A stretch of 64,000 nucleotides of DNA from Paucilactobacillus vaccinostercus DSM 20634 (GTDB lineage: Bacteria > Bacillota > Bacilli > Lactobacillales > Lactobacillaceae), in assembly GCF_001436295.1 (NCBI RefSeq), contig NZ_AYYY01000014.1, positions 62,001 to 126,000 on the forward strand. Reading direction: 5' to 3'. The position numbers and the translations under genes were made by a program. Below, piece by piece: positions 43,280-52,308 of the stretch; within the stretch, counting starts at the first letter, position 1, and the number at the start of each line of letters is the position of its first letter. The notes under the pieces are model-generated. The model ran no database searches. It was not told the origin of the DNA and was given only the letters and a program-made list of their open reading frames with translations.

Positions 43280-43346
43280 AAAAAAGACGCTTTTTTTTAG
43301 TGAAAATCAAAAAGCGTCTAATACTAAGAAAGTAATAGACGCTTTT
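43280..43346 (-). terminator. Two overlapping, mutually exclusive hairpins
   Basis: Three copies of an 11-nt element: AGACGCTTTTT at 43285-43295, its inverse AAAAAGCGTCT at 43309-43319, and TAGACGCTTTT at 43336-43346. The middle copy can pair with either side. On the minus strand both hairpins end in T-rich tracts (TTTTTGATTTT; TTTTTT). They terminate the upstream 43393-43968 gene and sit just before the sulfosugar promoter region. Confidence 0.75.
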
Positions 43347-43392
43347 ATTCGATTTAATTGTTAATCGCGTAATCTGTTCACAAAATTGTCGC

Positions 43393-43968
43393 TTAAAGCT
43401 GAGCTGCTAAATCTTCAAAGACGCGCATCAACTGGTGATCATCATTTTCAATCACCAATCCGGCAAAAATATGATCATTAGCGAGTGATCGAACCAGCCG
43501 GTCGCTTTCGTGGGTGTCAGCAATGAGGTATTTAATCATAATTTCGACCTTGCAGCGGTCAATTCGAGCCGGTATCCCCATCATTCGGTAGGTACCATTG
43601 TACAGCGCAAATAATTTCCGCGTCCGATCAATGCTCGGGGCCCGATAAATTTGCTGTGTCCCCCGCTCATCAACGACCGAATAGTAATGCACCGCTGTCA
43701 TCGACGTCAACGTCAAGTGCTGATTATGCATGATTTCATCGTTAATGAATCCCCGAATGATATTTTCAATCTGCACCAAAATTTGATAGCGTGCACACCC
43801 TGTACAATCGGGCGACTCGGCACCGATCGCATGCGCCGCGTATCGATGATGTGTCTGCATGTTCTCACTCATTAATTCGTTGATGGCGTCGCGATACTCG
43901 TTCAACGTTCGCAAGCGATTGCTTCTGCCATCAGCGCTATTTTGTTGTTGATTTATTTGCCCCATCAA
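43393..43968 (-). CDS. Hypothetical protein, 191 residues
   Basis: I do not recognise this protein. N-terminal 20 residues are Gln/Asn/Arg-rich; a CTGCARYQILVQIENII segment (Cys-x2-Cys) lies near residue 55; several His in the QTHHRYAAHAIG stretch; the rest is a mixed alpha/beta pattern with no signal peptide or membrane helix. Start TTG 43968 (or ATG 43965) with AAGGTGG about 9-12 nt upstream. It precedes the sulfosugar genes on the same strand, separated by the tandem hairpins. No HTH is evident, so a regulator role is not supported. Confidence 0.6.
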   Translation of the reverse strand: MMGQINQQQNSADGRSNRLRTLNEYRDAINELMSENMQTHHRYAAHAIGAESPDCTGCARYQILVQIENIIRGFINDEIMHNQHLTLTSMTAVHYYSVVDERGTQQIYRAPSIDRTRKLFALYNGTYRMMGIPARIDRCKVEIMIKYLIADTHESDRLVRSLANDHIFAGLVIENDDHQLMRVFEDLAAQL

Positions 43969-44259
43969 ACCAATCTACCACCTTAATTTAGCCCACTTAA
44001 GTCTATCCACATGTTCCCCATATTATATAAATAAATAATCACCGTTTTTGCTGCATGATGACGTTGCTTTAAAATTATCATATTCCTCAGCGAACGGCCA
44101 GCCCTTCGCATGAATTAACCACCAAAAATATTCCAAAATTTAAAATTTACTTATGATTTAAATAAGTTGCACGTTTATCTATCTTTTTTAACTTATGTTA
44201 TGTATTATAATTATATACACAGACGATATTACTTAATTCACAGCACTGGAGAAGATGAT
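43969..44259. other. AT-rich divergent spacer
   Basis: About 290 nt between two divergent hypothetical genes. TATAAT at 44206-44211 could serve the plus-strand gene, without a clear -35. No repeats, RNA genes or coding region seen. Confidence 0.4.
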
Positions 44260-44706
44260 ATGACTTATCAAGATGTATTAACGCACCTACAGCTTTGGCA
44301 AGCCACAATCGATGCTGCCGAATTCGGCAGCGACGCGTATCACGACGCAAAAGAACGTTACGATCAAATTTTAGGGGTTCTCACCTGGCGCGAATGGAAT
44401 TTTTTACGCGACCACGCTAAAAAAGACGTTACCCCCGAGGCAACAGCTAAAATTATCGCAGCCGTGGTTAACGACGAAGATCCCACCCCGATTCTTAACC
44501 TCGCCCTCAACCATCGACTATCATGGAATTTTTTACACTACCGTCGGAAACAGCAACTAACCCTGACGGACGTCACTCACATTATTCCTGATTTTTCTGA
44601 AGGCGACTTAAGAAAAATCGAAGCAGGTTCGATTGACCTTAAGTCAGCCGACTGGGCACAACTCTTTCAGGCCCTAACGGTCAGTGTTCACCTAAAATTT
44701 AGCTAA
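44260..44706 (+). CDS. Hypothetical protein with Xre-like C-terminal region
   Basis: 148 residues, not recognised as a named family. The N-terminal half is helical and acidic (TYQDVLTHLQLWQATIDAAE); the C-terminal part, WNFLHYRRKQQLTLTDVTHI then DFSEGDLRKIEAGSIDLKSA, has the spacing of a Cro/C1-type HTH with its LRKIEAG helix, so it may bind DNA. Start ATG 44260 has GGAG 8 nt upstream; a longer frame from 44167 has none. Ends in a terminator shared with trpA. Confidence 0.6.
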   Translation: MTYQDVLTHLQLWQATIDAAEFGSDAYHDAKERYDQILGVLTWREWNFLRDHAKKDVTPEATAKIIAAVVNDEDPTPILNLALNHRLSWNFLHYRRKQQLTLTDVTHIIPDFSEGDLRKIEAGSIDLKSADWAQLFQALTVSVHLKFS

Positions 44707-44737
44707 CCCTGTATGGCGTATCAGTATCACTGACATT

Positions 44738-44786
44738 AAAAATCCGTTCTACACACCCCATTAGTGGTTGTATAGAACGGATTTTT
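44738..44786. terminator. Bidirectional terminator at the end of trpA
   Basis: Perfect 14-bp stem AAAAATCCGTTCTA / TAGAACGGATTTTT with a 21-nt loop; T-runs on both strands. Confidence 0.95.
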
Positions 44787-44795
44787 GTGTAGTTT

Positions 44796-45563
44796 CTAGG
44801 CCTTGATTGCTTTCACGTACGCCACAATCTTATCGGTCGCATTTTCAGGATCCTCTTCAATCAATTTCACGATGCCAGAGCCGATAATCGCCCCGTCGGC
44901 AATCTGATTCATTTGTGTGACCTGCTGTTCAGTATGAATCCCAAACCCGACGGCAACGGGGGCGTCCGTGTACTTTTTAATCTCGGTCACCAACTGGTTC
45001 AAATCGGCAGACATTTGATTATCGTCCCGCACGCCGGTGATGCCCAGCGATGACACAAGGTAGATAAAGCCGGTGCTTCCCGCAACAATTTTGGCAATGC
45101 GATGGCCCGAAGTTGGCGCAACCAACGGAATGATGGCCACATTGTGCGCTTGGGCGGCACCTTCTAGTTCTCCACGTTCTTCAAACGACAGATCGGGAAT
45201 CACCACCCCGCTTACCCCGCGGTTTTCGCATTCGGTAAAGAAGGCGTCGTACCCATAATCAAAGAGCTTGTTCAAGTAGGACAAGAAGACCAACGGGACA
45301 TCCGTTTGCTGCCGAATTTCACTAACCATCGCAAAAATTTTGTCGGTATCGATTCCCGCATCAAACGCCCGTAAGCCCGCCTTTTGAATGACGGGACCAT
45401 CAGCGATCGGATCGCTAAACGGAATTCCCAGTTCAATCACATCCGCCCCGGCGTTCGCCATCGCCACCACGTACTCGATACTTTTGTCGATATTAGGATC
45501 TCCGGCCACCGTAAACGCAACTAGTGTCTGCGGATCATTAAATGCTGCTTGTAAATTAGTCAT
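44796..45563 (-). CDS. trpA: Tryptophan synthase alpha chain
   Basis: Cleaves indole-3-glycerol phosphate to indole for TrpB. 255 residues, TIM barrel. Catalytic Glu in [19 protein letters not shown] and Asp in the following strand; phosphate-binding [11 protein letters not shown] and [10 protein letters not shown] at the end. Overlaps the end of trpB by 8 nt, so translation is coupled. Last gene of trpDCFBA. Confidence 0.97.
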   Translation of the reverse strand: MTNLQAAFNDPQTLVAFTVAGDPNIDKSIEYVVAMANAGADVIELGIPFSDPIADGPVIQKAGLRAFDAGIDTDKIFAMVSEIRQQTDVPLVFLSYLNKLFDYGYDAFFTECENRGVSGVVIPDLSFEERGELEGAAQAHNVAIIPLVAPTSGHRIAKIVAGSTGFIYLVSSLGITGVRDDNQMSADLNQLVTEIKKYTDAPVAVGFGIHTEQQVTQMNQIADGAIIGSGIVKLIEEDPENATDKIVAYVKAIKA

Positions 45564-46770
45564 GAATATCTACCCCCTTATAACGCGCAATTGCAGCGAC
45601 GTCTTTATCACCACGTCCCGATAAGTTGCAGACGATAATTTGATCTGGTCGCATCGTTGGCGCTAATTTTTTCACGTAGGCAACGGCGTGTGAGCTTTCG
45701 ATGGCCGCCACAATCCCTTCTTCTTTGGCAATAAAGTCAAAGGCGTCGACCGCTTCATCATCGGTAATTCCGACGTATTCCGCGCGCTTAATGTCTTGTA
45801 AGTAAGCATGTTCGGGGCCAATGCCAGGATAATCTAACCCCGCGGAAATTGAATAAACTTCCGTGATATCACCATCATCGTCCTGACAAAAGACGGACTT
45901 CATGCCGTGGAAAATCCCAGGGCGACCCTTTTCCAAGGTCGCTGCGTGTTGTTCCGTGTTTAGTCCTTTACCGGCTGCCTCGCACCCAATTAACCGCACT
46001 TCAGGGTCGTCGATAAAGTTGTAGAAGGCGCCCATTGCATTACTTCCCCCACCAACGCAGGCAACCACTGCATCGGGTAGCTTACCGGCTTCCTTAATGA
46101 TTTGTTCCTTAATTTCCTTACTGATAACCGCTTGAAAATCGCGCACCATCGTTGGGAAGGGATGGGGCCCCATCGTCGAGCCAATCAGATAGTGGGTATC
46201 GTCAACCCGTCGTGTCCATTCCTGCAGTGCCGCATTGACGGCATCCTTTAACGTCCCAGTTCCGGAACTAATGGGATGAACCTTAGCACCCAGCATTTCC
46301 ATCCGGTAAACGTTCAACGCTTGCCGCTCCGTATCCAGCTTCCCCATGTAAATTTCACATTCCATCCCCAACAGTGCGGCGACGGTGGCCGTGGCCACCC
46401 CGTGTTGACCCGCACCGGTTTCGGCGATCAGACGGGTTTTGCCCATCTTCTTCGCCAGTAGGGCCTGCCCGAGGGCGTTGTTAATTTTATGCGATCCGGT
46501 ATGATTTAGATCTTCACGCTTAAAGTAAATTTGTGCGCCCCCCAGATCCTTGCTCATCCGCTTAGCGTGGTATAACAGCGATGGCCGTCCCGCGTAATTA
46601 ACGAGTAAATCGTGTAACTCAGCCTTAAATTCAGGATCGTTTTTATAGTGGTCGTACGCTTCAGTCAGTCGTTCAATTTCGCTCATTAAGGTTTCGGGAA
46701 TGTACTGCCCACCAAAATCCCCAAAACGACCTGTTTCTTCATTAGTAGTTGTTGTTTTCGTTTCCTGCAT
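45556..46770 (-). CDS. trpB: Tryptophan synthase beta chain
   Basis: PLP enzyme joining indole and serine. 404 residues. PLP Lys in [27 protein letters not shown], phosphate-binding [12 protein letters not shown] and the end [13 protein letters not shown] 46770 ([12 protein letters not shown]) follows GGAGGGCACATC; the ribosome binding site lies inside the end of trpF, with a 29-nt overlap of the reading frames. Confidence 0.97.
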   Translation of the reverse strand: MQETKTTTTNEETGRFGDFGGQYIPETLMSEIERLTEAYDHYKNDPEFKAELHDLLVNYAGRPSLLYHAKRMSKDLGGAQIYFKREDLNHTGSHKINNALGQALLAKKMGKTRLIAETGAGQHGVATATVAALLGMECEIYMGKLDTERQALNVYRMEMLGAKVHPISSGTGTLKDAVNAALQEWTRRVDDTHYLIGSTMGPHPFPTMVRDFQAVISKEIKEQIIKEAGKLPDAVVACVGGGSNAMGAFYNFIDDPEVRLIGCEAAGKGLNTEQHAATLEKGRPGIFHGMKSVFCQDDDGDITEVYSISAGLDYPGIGPEHAYLQDIKRAEYVGITDDEAVDAFDFIAKEEGIVAAIESSHAVAYVKKLAPTMRPDQIIVCNLSGRGDKDVAAIARYKGVDIHD

Positions 46771-47341
46771 GATGTGCCCTCCGTGTAAATTCAATTATTT
46801 TAGTTGGATCTTTAATACCGTTCGTTTCAACTCCCGAGCTTACATCGACAAAGTCGGGATGTACCCGCTCAATGGCGGTCTCAACGTTAGCGGGGGTTAA
46901 CCCGCCGGCGAGAAACGTCGGTTGGTGCATTTGGGTGATGTCTTGCCAGGCAATCCGTTGCCCACTTCCCGGATGAACGCCGTCAAACATCACGTAATCG
47001 GGGGTCGTCGTCAGGGTGTCCCCTGGGTGAAGTACCTGAGTAACACGTAACCCCAGTTGATGAATGCGATCCGTAACGGCCTGATCTTGCGGTCCGTGAA
47101 GCTGCACAATTTGAATGGCTGCTGCCTGCGCTAACCGTGATATCAAAGCCAGATCTGGTGTAACGAAAACGCCGACCGCGGCAATCGATGGCTCGAGCAC
47201 TTGACGCAGTTGCTGCGCTTGATCAAAGTTCACTTGGCGCTTGCTTGGTGCAAACACGAAGCCCGCCAGATCAGCTTGAATTTGGTTCACTGTTTGGACC
47301 GCTTCAACCGTGCTCAGTCCGCAAATTTTAACCTTGGTCAC
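46742..47341 (-). CDS. trpF: Phosphoribosylanthranilate isomerase
   Basis: Amadori rearrangement of phosphoribosylanthranilate. 199 residues. Catalytic Cys in [12 protein letters not shown]; phosphate region [17 protein letters not shown] and [17 protein letters not shown] start at 47341 with AGGGG upstream inside trpC; 14-nt overlap with trpC. Confidence 0.95.
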   Translation of the reverse strand: MTKVKICGLSTVEAVQTVNQIQADLAGFVFAPSKRQVNFDQAQQLRQVLEPSIAAVGVFVTPDLALISRLAQAAAIQIVQLHGPQDQAVTDRIHQLGLRVTQVLHPGDTLTTTPDYVMFDGVHPGSGQRIAWQDITQMHQPTFLAGGLTPANVETAIERVHPDFVDVSSGVETNGIKDPTKIIEFTRRAHHAGNENNNY

Positions 47342-48125
47342 CCGTTTTCATCCCCTTCAATTCATGAATCAGTTGTGTTTTATTTGTTGCCCGCATGAGT
47401 GTTTCGCCGATCAGCGACACGTGAATGTTGTGTTGTTGAAGCTCATCAGCATCACGCGCCTGCTTCACCCCACTTTCAGCAACAAACACGCGATCGTTAG
47501 GCACCAGTTGTCGGAGTCGTTCACTATTACTAAAGTCCACCGTGAAGGTCTTCAAGTTCCGGTTATTAACCCCAATAATCCGCGCACCGGCAGCCAATGC
47601 CCGTTTAATTTCGGTTTCATCATGGGCTTCAACCAGCGCCGACAACCCGAGCTCATCGGCCAGTGCCAGATAATTTCGTAATTGGTCATCGGTCAGGATG
47701 CTGACAATCAGGAGAACGGCGGCCGCACCGGCCACCTTAGCCTCGTAAATCATGTAGGGATCCACCGTGAAATCCTTGCGCAGAACCGGCGTTGTCACCG
47801 CTGTAGCAATTTCTTTGAGGTAGGTTAACGATCCCTGAAAGTAATCTGGTTCGGTCAGTACCGAAATGGCATCTGCGCCAGCCCGATCGTATTCTTGCGC
47901 AATCGTGAGGTAGGGAAACTGTGGGGCAATCAATCCTTTGGAAGGTGAGGCCTTCTTGACCTCGGCAATAATGTGAAAGCCTGGCTGTTTCAAGCGGTTT
48001 TCAAAGGGCCGTTGCTCACTAACCGGCAAGGCGCGTGCTTCGCGTTCCAGTACCGTCAGTGGTAAGGTCGCTTTGCTCGCCGCCACCCGTTTTTTTGTGG
48101 CAGCAACTAAATCGTCCAGAATCAT
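47328..48125 (-). CDS. trpC: Indole-3-glycerol-phosphate synthase
   Basis: Ring closure of CdRP to indole-glycerol phosphate. 265 residues. [15 protein letters not shown] contains the catalytic Glu-Lys pair; [21 protein letters not shown] and [11 protein letters not shown] follow, then [16 protein letters not shown] overlap with trpD at the start. Confidence 0.97.
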   Translation of the reverse strand: MILDDLVAATKKRVAASKATLPLTVLEREARALPVSEQRPFENRLKQPGFHIIAEVKKASPSKGLIAPQFPYLTIAQEYDRAGADAISVLTEPDYFQGSLTYLKEIATAVTTPVLRKDFTVDPYMIYEAKVAGAAAVLLIVSILTDDQLRNYLALADELGLSALVEAHDETEIKRALAAGARIIGVNNRNLKTFTVDFSNSERLRQLVPNDRVFVAESGVKQARDADELQQHNIHVSLIGETLMRATNKTQLIHELKGMKTGDQG

Positions 48126-49138
48126 GCGACCGCTCCTTTGGTAAACGTAATAATCTCGTTTAGTTTATTTAATGCGGCGCCGCTATCGATCATTGCGGCG
48201 GCCTTTTCAATGCCCTGAGCGAACGTCAATTCAGGGTTGGCAACGTGAAGCGCAACCCCCGCATTCAGGAGGACAACATCACGTTTAGGTCCCTTAGCTC
48301 CCGCTAAAATATCGCGGGTAATCTGCGCGTTCTCATCTGGCGTCCCTCCCACTAAATCAGCTTTCTCACAGTACTCGAACCCATAATCATGAGGATCAAT
48401 GGTTAATTTAGTGAGTTGGCCGTGTCGAACCTCAATTGCGTTCGTCGGTGCCGTCAGGGTAATTTCATCCAATCCGTCCTGACCGTTAACGGCTAATGCA
48501 TCCGTAACCCCCAGCTGAACCAGCACGTTGGCTAGTGGTTCCAGTAAGGCTTCATCGTAAACCCCGAGCAACTGACGCGATGCATGGGCGGGATTGGTGA
48601 GCGGCCCTAAAATGTTAAAGACGGTTCGAATGCCGAGCGTTTTGCGGGTTGGCATTACAAAACGCATTGCTTGGTGATACTCCTGTGCAAACATGAAGCT
48701 AAACCCAACTTGTTGCAACAGTTGTTCACTTTGGTCTGGCGCTAGGTTGATATTAATTCCTAACGATTCCAAGACATCGGCCGCGCCGCTCTTCGATGAC
48801 GCAGCTCGGTTACCATGCTTGGCAACCGGAACACCGGCTGCCGCAACCACAATCGCTGACGTTGAGGAGATGTTGAAGGTGTTGGCGTGGTCACCACCAG
48901 TGCCGACAATTTCAAGCACTTCTTCACCGGCGTTGAATGGTAAGGCATGATCACGCATTGCTTTAGCACTTCCGGCAATTTCAGCGACGGTTTCTTTTTT
49001 CATGCTCAGGGCGGTTAAGTAAGACGAAATTTGAATGTCATTCGTTTTGCCGTTCATGATTTCATCCATCACGCTTTCGGCTTCGTTAAAGGTTAGGTTT
49101 TCGTTGTTGGCGACTTTTTTAATTGCTGTTTCGATCAT
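48122..49138 (-). CDS. trpD: Anthranilate phosphoribosyltransferase
   Basis: Transfers phosphoribose from PRPP to anthranilate. 338 residues. PRPP motif [22 protein letters not shown] and [18 protein letters not shown]; later [19 protein letters not shown]. Start ATG 49138 ([12 protein letters not shown]), with GGGGAAA as a weak ribosome binding site. That site can pair with the end of a 14-codon ORF just upstream. First structural gene of trpDCFBA. Confidence 0.96.
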   Translation of the reverse strand: MIETAIKKVANNENLTFNEAESVMDEIMNGKTNDIQISSYLTALSMKKETVAEIAGSAKAMRDHALPFNAGEEVLEIVGTGGDHANTFNISSTSAIVVAAAGVPVAKHGNRAASSKSGAADVLESLGININLAPDQSEQLLQQVGFSFMFAQEYHQAMRFVMPTRKTLGIRTVFNILGPLTNPAHASRQLLGVYDEALLEPLANVLVQLGVTDALAVNGQDGLDEITLTAPTNAIEVRHGQLTKLTIDPHDYGFEYCEKADLVGGTPDENAQITRDILAGAKGPKRDVVLLNAGVALHVANPELTFAQGIEKAAAMIDSGAALNKLNEIITFTKGAVA

Positions 49139-49144
49139 GGTTAA

Positions 49145-49197
49145 TTTCCCCGTTTCTAGTTTGAGTTGGCTGAGTGACAATTAATTAAACGGGAAAA
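49145..49197 (-). promoter_or_regulatory. Hairpin masking the trpD ribosome binding site
   Basis: On the minus strand TTTTCCCGTTT (49187-49197) can pair with AAACGGGGAAA (49145-49155), which contains the trpD ribosome binding site; one bulged G, 31-nt loop. The first arm is the last part of the 14-codon leader ORF, so translation of that ORF would open the hairpin. Confidence 0.6.
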
Positions 49198-49229
49198 CAC
49201 CATCGTTTGGCTGGTTTTTTGATAAGCAT
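49185..49229 (-). CDS. 14-residue leader peptide with one Trp codon
   Basis: ATG at 49229 preceded by a strong AAGGAGG with 8-nt spacing; encodes MLIKKPAKRWCFPV and stops at TAA (49185-49187). It lies between the T-box terminator and trpD. The Trp codon (49200-49202) is 3 nt before the arm that masks the trpD ribosome binding site. A ribosome stalled there for lack of Trp-tRNA would cover the arm and expose trpD. Too short for similarity evidence; its support is the ribosome binding site and placement. Confidence 0.6.
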   Translation of the reverse strand: MLIKKPAKRWCFPV

Positions 49230-49256
49230 CGCGTTTGCCTCCTTAAATTCAATCAA

Positions 49257-49640
49257 CAAAAAAATCCGTCCACATAACAAAATTAGATTTGTTATAAGGA
49301 CGGATTTTATTTCCGCGGTGCCACCTTATTTTAGAGGGTTAGCGTAACCTGTCATCCGGCATCCAAATCCATTCGCCATTTGATAAAAATGAACGATGAA
49401 CTCAGCAGCACTTGAAAACTTAACGTTATGACCCTCTACTCTCCATTACGAAATGCAAACACATTTCTGGCAACTGACGTATGCCGCGACGTTTTTCCGT
49501 ACTCGACAGCGTACTGCCTTTCGGGAAAACCCTCGGTGGTCCATTTAATAGTCTGCGTTCGATTGAACTCTCAGCAACGTCAACTCTCTGTGCGGGCACG
49601 GCTATCTTGATCTCCACCTCATTGGTTTTTTGTGGACGAA
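49257..49640 (-). promoter_or_regulatory. Trp-specific T-box riboswitch of trpDCFBA
   Basis: The T-box sequence AAGGTGGCACCGCGG is at 49313-49327 (minus strand), followed by the terminator stem AAATCCGTCC / GGACGGATTT and T-run (49262-49307). Upstream stem I carries AGAGAGTTGACG and the specifier TGG (49541-49543) in AAATGGACCACCGAGGG, matching tRNA-Trp. Uncharged tRNA would stabilise the antiterminator. Nearly duplicates the element upstream of trpE. Confidence 0.93.
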
Positions 49641-49656
49641 TATTAAGTTGCTATAA

Positions 49657-49685
49657 ACATTAAAACATTATGAGAACTTTGTCAA
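49657..49685 (-). promoter_or_regulatory. Internal promoter of trpDCFBA
   Basis: Minus-strand TTGACA (49680-49685), 17-nt spacer and TAATGT (49657-49662), just upstream of the second T-box. It makes trpDCFBA a unit of its own. Confidence 0.7.
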
Positions 49686-49718
49686 CATTTTCTTTTCATT
49701 TTTTTACTTTTCTCATTC

Positions 49719-50315
49719 TTAGTTCGTTGCGCCGCTTGCAATGGACGCCTGTAAAAAATTTTGAATCATTTGATCCCCGATGCCCGGTTCGGTCATTACC
49801 GATTCAGGATGAAATTGCATCCCGTAAATCTGCATGGATGGAATCGTGAGCGCCATGATGTCACCATCAGCTGAGTAAGCCGGCACGTTGAAAATTCCCG
49901 GCAGTGAATCGCCGTCACAAACTAGTGAGTGATAGCGTGCCACCATGGCCTCGGTTGGGCAGTTGCGGAACAGGGGATCGGTCGTATCCAGGGTGACTTG
50001 GCCGGACTTACCATGCATCAACGTCTTCGCCAATTTCAACTGACCGCCCAACGCCTCGCAAATAACTTCCAACCCCATACAGACACCCAACATGGGAATC
50101 CGGTTGGCAAAATAGCGTGCGGCGGCCAAACTAATGCCCGAATCTTCCGGACGACCAGGTCCGGGAGATAGGATCAAATGGCTCGGATGCATTGCCTTAA
50201 GGTCGTCAAGCGTAATCTCATCGTTTTTGACCACGATAATTTCAGGATCAAACGCCCCGATTTGCTGGTATAGGTTATACGTAAAACTATCATAGTTATC
50301 AATCAAAACCTTCAT
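49719..50315 (-). CDS. trpG: Anthranilate synthase glutaminase subunit
   Basis: Supplies ammonia from glutamine to TrpE. 198 residues, class I amidotransferase: IDNYDSFTYNLYQ, SPGPGRPEDSG, nucleophile Cys in GVCMGLEVICEALGG and His-Pro-Glu in MQFHPESVMTEPG. The motif reads GVCMGLE where most have GVCLGHQ; the catalytic triad is intact. ATG 50315 is 4 nt after the trpE stop, with AGGAGGGG inside the trpE end. Could also serve PABA synthesis. Confidence 0.94.
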   Translation of the reverse strand: MKVLIDNYDSFTYNLYQQIGAFDPEIIVVKNDEITLDDLKAMHPSHLILSPGPGRPEDSGISLAAARYFANRIPMLGVCMGLEVICEALGGQLKLAKTLMHGKSGQVTLDTTDPLFRNCPTEAMVARYHSLVCDGDSLPGIFNVPAYSADGDIMALTIPSMQIYGMQFHPESVMTEPGIGDQMIQNFLQASIASGATN

Positions 50316-50319
50316 GCCG

Positions 50320-51759
50320 TTACCCCTCCTCTGCTTTGACAATCGCCAAATTCACTGCCCGTGCCTTGTTAAAACACTCCTGAAATTCGTGCTTGTCGTT
50401 ACTATCCGCAACGATTCCGGCTCCCGAATGAATCGTCGCCTGGTCTTTTTGCGTGTACACGAGCCGAATACCAATGGCCATGTCCACATCACCATTGAAG
50501 TCAAAGTAGCCGAAACAGCCCCCGTAAAGCCCCCGGGTAATGCGCTCGTGTTGGTAAATCAGCTCGATGGCGTGGACTTTCGGTGCCCCAGACAGGGTGC
50601 CAGCCGGAAAGACTGCGTCTAATAAATCGATGGCCGTGAGCTGCTCGATGGCTTCTGATTCAACCGTGGAACCTAAATGCATGACCTGTGAAAATCGTAA
50701 AATATGGGCGTGACTCGTCACCTTAACCGTCCCAATTTTACTGACCTGTCCGAGATCATTGCGGCCCAGATCGACCAGCATATTATGCTCCGACAATTCC
50801 TTGGTACTAGTCGTTAGCTCCTTTTCGAAGGCCACGTCTTCCTTATCCGTCTTCCCCCGGCGACGGGTGCCGGCCAGTGGGTAGGTTAATAGCTTGTCAT
50901 CTTCGCGGCGCACCAACGTTTCCGGTGAGGCGACTGCCGCCTGATAGTCTCCCTGATGAAAGTAAAACTCGTAGGGGGATGGATTATCGCGGGCTAGTCG
51001 CTGGGCAACACGGATCAAATTACCCGTTAACCGCGCATGTTGTGGATTCGAGTAGATGAGTTGGAAGACCTCCCCCTGCTCGATTTCCCGACGAATTTCT
51101 TCTACCCCCTGACTGTACTGCGAGAGCGTAAACCGTGGCTGAAAATCAGTCAGTAAGTTAAAATTTTGTAAGTCGTGGTGGGGAATTTGAGTCAACATGT
51201 TCTTGAGAACCGTGAGTTGTTTTTCGGCCTGTTCATAATTGGCAGTTAAATCATCAGTGCCGATCACCTTGATTAGTTCACAGATTTGCCGCTCGTGATC
51301 GTAGGCAATAACGGTATCCGCCAGTAAGAGCCGGGCTAGTGGCTGGTGATCTGGAAGCCGTCTCAATTTCTGCAACTTAGTCACCGCCGTCTTGATATAT
51401 TCATAGGCGAAATAGCCAATCAACCCGCCACTAAACGGTGGCATCCCCTTGATCTTCGGGGTCCGATGCGTCTCCAACAGTTGCTTAATGTAATGATGTG
51501 CATCCTGTTCTTGGCGTTTGCCATTGACCAGTACCTGGTCTTCTTCCACAATAATTTCCTGACTTGGATTAATGACCAAGTAGGTGTATTTTTGTTGATC
51601 ATGATTATTGATCGTCAATTGGGTGCAGGTATCGTAGTATTGATCCAGATAATCTGTAATTTGATAGACGTCAAAATCTGGAATTTCGGCCTCGATCTTG
51701 ACGGGGACGTATTGAAAGTCATTTTGGTAGTTTTGGAGCGTTGCTTGAGATGGTTGCAT
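50320..51759 (-). CDS. trpE: Anthranilate synthase component I
   Basis: Makes anthranilate from chorismate. 479 residues. The chorismate-binding C-terminal domain is complete: VFQLIYSNPQHARL, PETLVRREDDKLLTYPLAGTRRRG, AGTLSGAPKVHAIELI and GIRLVYTQ. The N-terminal domain is divergent: the usual LLES element for Trp feedback is not seen, and YLVINPSQE occupies the likely position. AAAAGGGGTAATACCG precedes ATG. T-box upstream. Confidence 0.93.
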   Translation of the reverse strand: MQPSQATLQNYQNDFQYVPVKIEAEIPDFDVYQITDYLDQYYDTCTQLTINNHDQQKYTYLVINPSQEIIVEEDQVLVNGKRQEQDAHHYIKQLLETHRTPKIKGMPPFSGGLIGYFAYEYIKTAVTKLQKLRRLPDHQPLARLLLADTVIAYDHERQICELIKVIGTDDLTANYEQAEKQLTVLKNMLTQIPHHDLQNFNLLTDFQPRFTLSQYSQGVEEIRREIEQGEVFQLIYSNPQHARLTGNLIRVAQRLARDNPSPYEFYFHQGDYQAAVASPETLVRREDDKLLTYPLAGTRRRGKTDKEDVAFEKELTTSTKELSEHNMLVDLGRNDLGQVSKIGTVKVTSHAHILRFSQVMHLGSTVESEAIEQLTAIDLLDAVFPAGTLSGAPKVHAIELIYQHERITRGLYGGCFGYFDFNGDVDMAIGIRLVYTQKDQATIHSGAGIVADSNDKHEFQECFNKARAVNLAIVKAEEG

Positions 51760-51789
51760 CGGTATTACCCCTTTTCATCAATTTTTGGG

Positions 51790-52155
51790 AATCAAAAAAT
51801 CCGTCCACATAACAAATTTAATTTGCTATAAGGACGGATTCTTCCGCGGTGCCACCTTATTTTAGAAGACGGGTCTCCCAGACCATTCAGTTAGCCCCCG
51901 TTTGACTTACTGGGGTACTTTTTGATGTGGGACGACACAAAATCTTCTACTCTCCATTTCGAAATGCAAACACATTCCTGACAACTGACGCGTGTCTGAC
52001 GTAACAGAATACTCGATCGTGCATGACGCACGCCTTTCACTGCTCCCTCGGTGGTCCATTTAGTAGTCTGCGTTCGATTGAACTCTCAGCATCGTCAACT
52101 CTCTGTACGGGCACGGCTACCTTGATCTCCACCTCATTGGTTTTATGTGGACGAA
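51790..52155 (-). promoter_or_regulatory. Trp-specific T-box riboswitch of trpEG
   Basis: Minus-strand T-box AAGGTGGCACCGCGG (51844-51858), terminator stem AATCCGTCC / GGACGGATT with T6 (about 51795-51840), stem I with AGAGAGTTGACG and specifier TGG (52056-52058) in AAATGGACCACCGAGGG. Long stretches are identical to the second T-box near trpD, e.g. around the specifier. Confidence 0.95.
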
Positions 52156-52170
52156 TATTAAATTAACAGT

Positions 52171-52212
52171 AGAATATCTCGTGACCATTTAAAAGTCAAG
52201 CACTAAATGGTC
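52171..52212 (-). promoter_or_regulatory. trpE promoter with operator-like dyad
   Basis: Minus-strand TTGACT (52194-52199), 17-nt spacer and TATTCT (52171-52176). A perfect 9-bp inverted repeat GACCATTTA-N12-TAAATGGTC (52183-52212) surrounds the -35 box, suggesting a DNA-binding regulator in addition to the T-box. Confidence 0.65.
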
Positions 52213-52308
52213 GATTACTGGCCGATCGTCCCCCAAAACGGTTATAATAAAGTTAATCGCAAGCGTTTTATCAACGCCTCAATTTAATTTGGCTAAGGAG
52301 GTTATGCC

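Noticed and set aside
49428-49663. Plus-strand frames of 60-63 codons in the T-box region
   Set aside because: The region is a structured leader RNA on the other strand; no ribosome binding sites.
52246-52275. cre-like GCAAGCGTTTTATC upstream of the PEBP gene
   Set aside because: Three mismatches to consensus and downstream of the -10; not convincing.
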